Below are positions 6,327 through 6,349 of a DNA stretch of 6,349 nucleotides, piece by piece. The notes beneath the pieces were generated by a model. It was not told the DNA's origin, searched no databases, and saw only the letters and a list, made by a program, of their open reading frames with translations. The first letter of the stretch is position 1, and the number at the start of each line of letters is the position of its first letter. The translations under genes and the position numbers were made by a program. The stretch is from NCBI GenBank assembly GCA_002359185.1, contig DEML01000029.1, forward strand, positions 24,248 through 30,596, given 5' to 3'. This DNA comes from Planctomycetaceae bacterium UBA2671 (GTDB lineage: Bacteria; Planctomycetota; Planctomycetia; Planctomycetales; Planctomycetaceae).

Positions 6327-6349
6327 TATTCCAACTATCGCTAAATGTC

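Overview
The window looks like chromosomal DNA from a planctomycete (phylum Planctomycetota, probably the Gimesia/Rubinisphaera side of the Planctomycetaceae). This is inferred from two secreted formylglycine sulfatases without polysaccharide-degradation genes beside them, a cytosolic FHA-EAL fusion, a coproheme decarboxylase and long non-operonic gaps, at a base composition near 50% GC. I see no phage, plasmid, CRISPR or transposase gene.

Layout. 77-928 (minus) encodes a coproheme decarboxylase (ChdC/HemQ) with all the expected haem-pocket residues. 1009-2382 (minus) encodes a secreted arylsulfatase A-like sulfatase, 80 bp upstream of chdC on the same strand. 2612-2695 (plus) is tRNA-Leu(CAA), followed at once by a 17-bp perfect hairpin with a T-run that ends its transcript. 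2743-3186 is a gap of about 440 bases with no convincing gene. 3187-3378 (plus) is a probable 63-residue gene of unknown function whose stop overlaps (ATGA) the start of 3375-4511, an FHA-EAL protein likely to be a phospho-threonine-controlled cyclic-di-GMP phosphodiesterase. 4646-6103 (minus) is a second secreted sulfatase of the iduronate-2-sulfatase type, convergent with the FHA-EAL gene. Its true start is at 6103, not at the upstream in-frame start at 6211, because 6103 has a strong ribosome-binding site and a signal peptide directly behind it.

Two palindromic intergenic repeats stand out. One is a 139-bp REPIN-like unit (6188-6326) ending in perfect inverted 22-mers, each itself a palindrome, upstream of the second sulfatase. 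The other is a REP-like hairpin (4564-4586) between the two convergent genes.

How the genes work together. The two sulfatases would desulfate external sulfated polysaccharides or glycosaminoglycans in the periplasm or outside the cell, after an enzyme encoded elsewhere converts their active-site Cys to formylglycine. ChdC does the last step of coproporphyrin-dependent haem synthesis. The FHA-EAL protein, possibly with its small partner, would link Ser/Thr kinase signalling to c-di-GMP turnover. These are separate functions; nothing shows that they form one pathway. The strongest candidates for something undescribed are the small overlapping gene plus FHA-EAL pair and the REPIN-like element.
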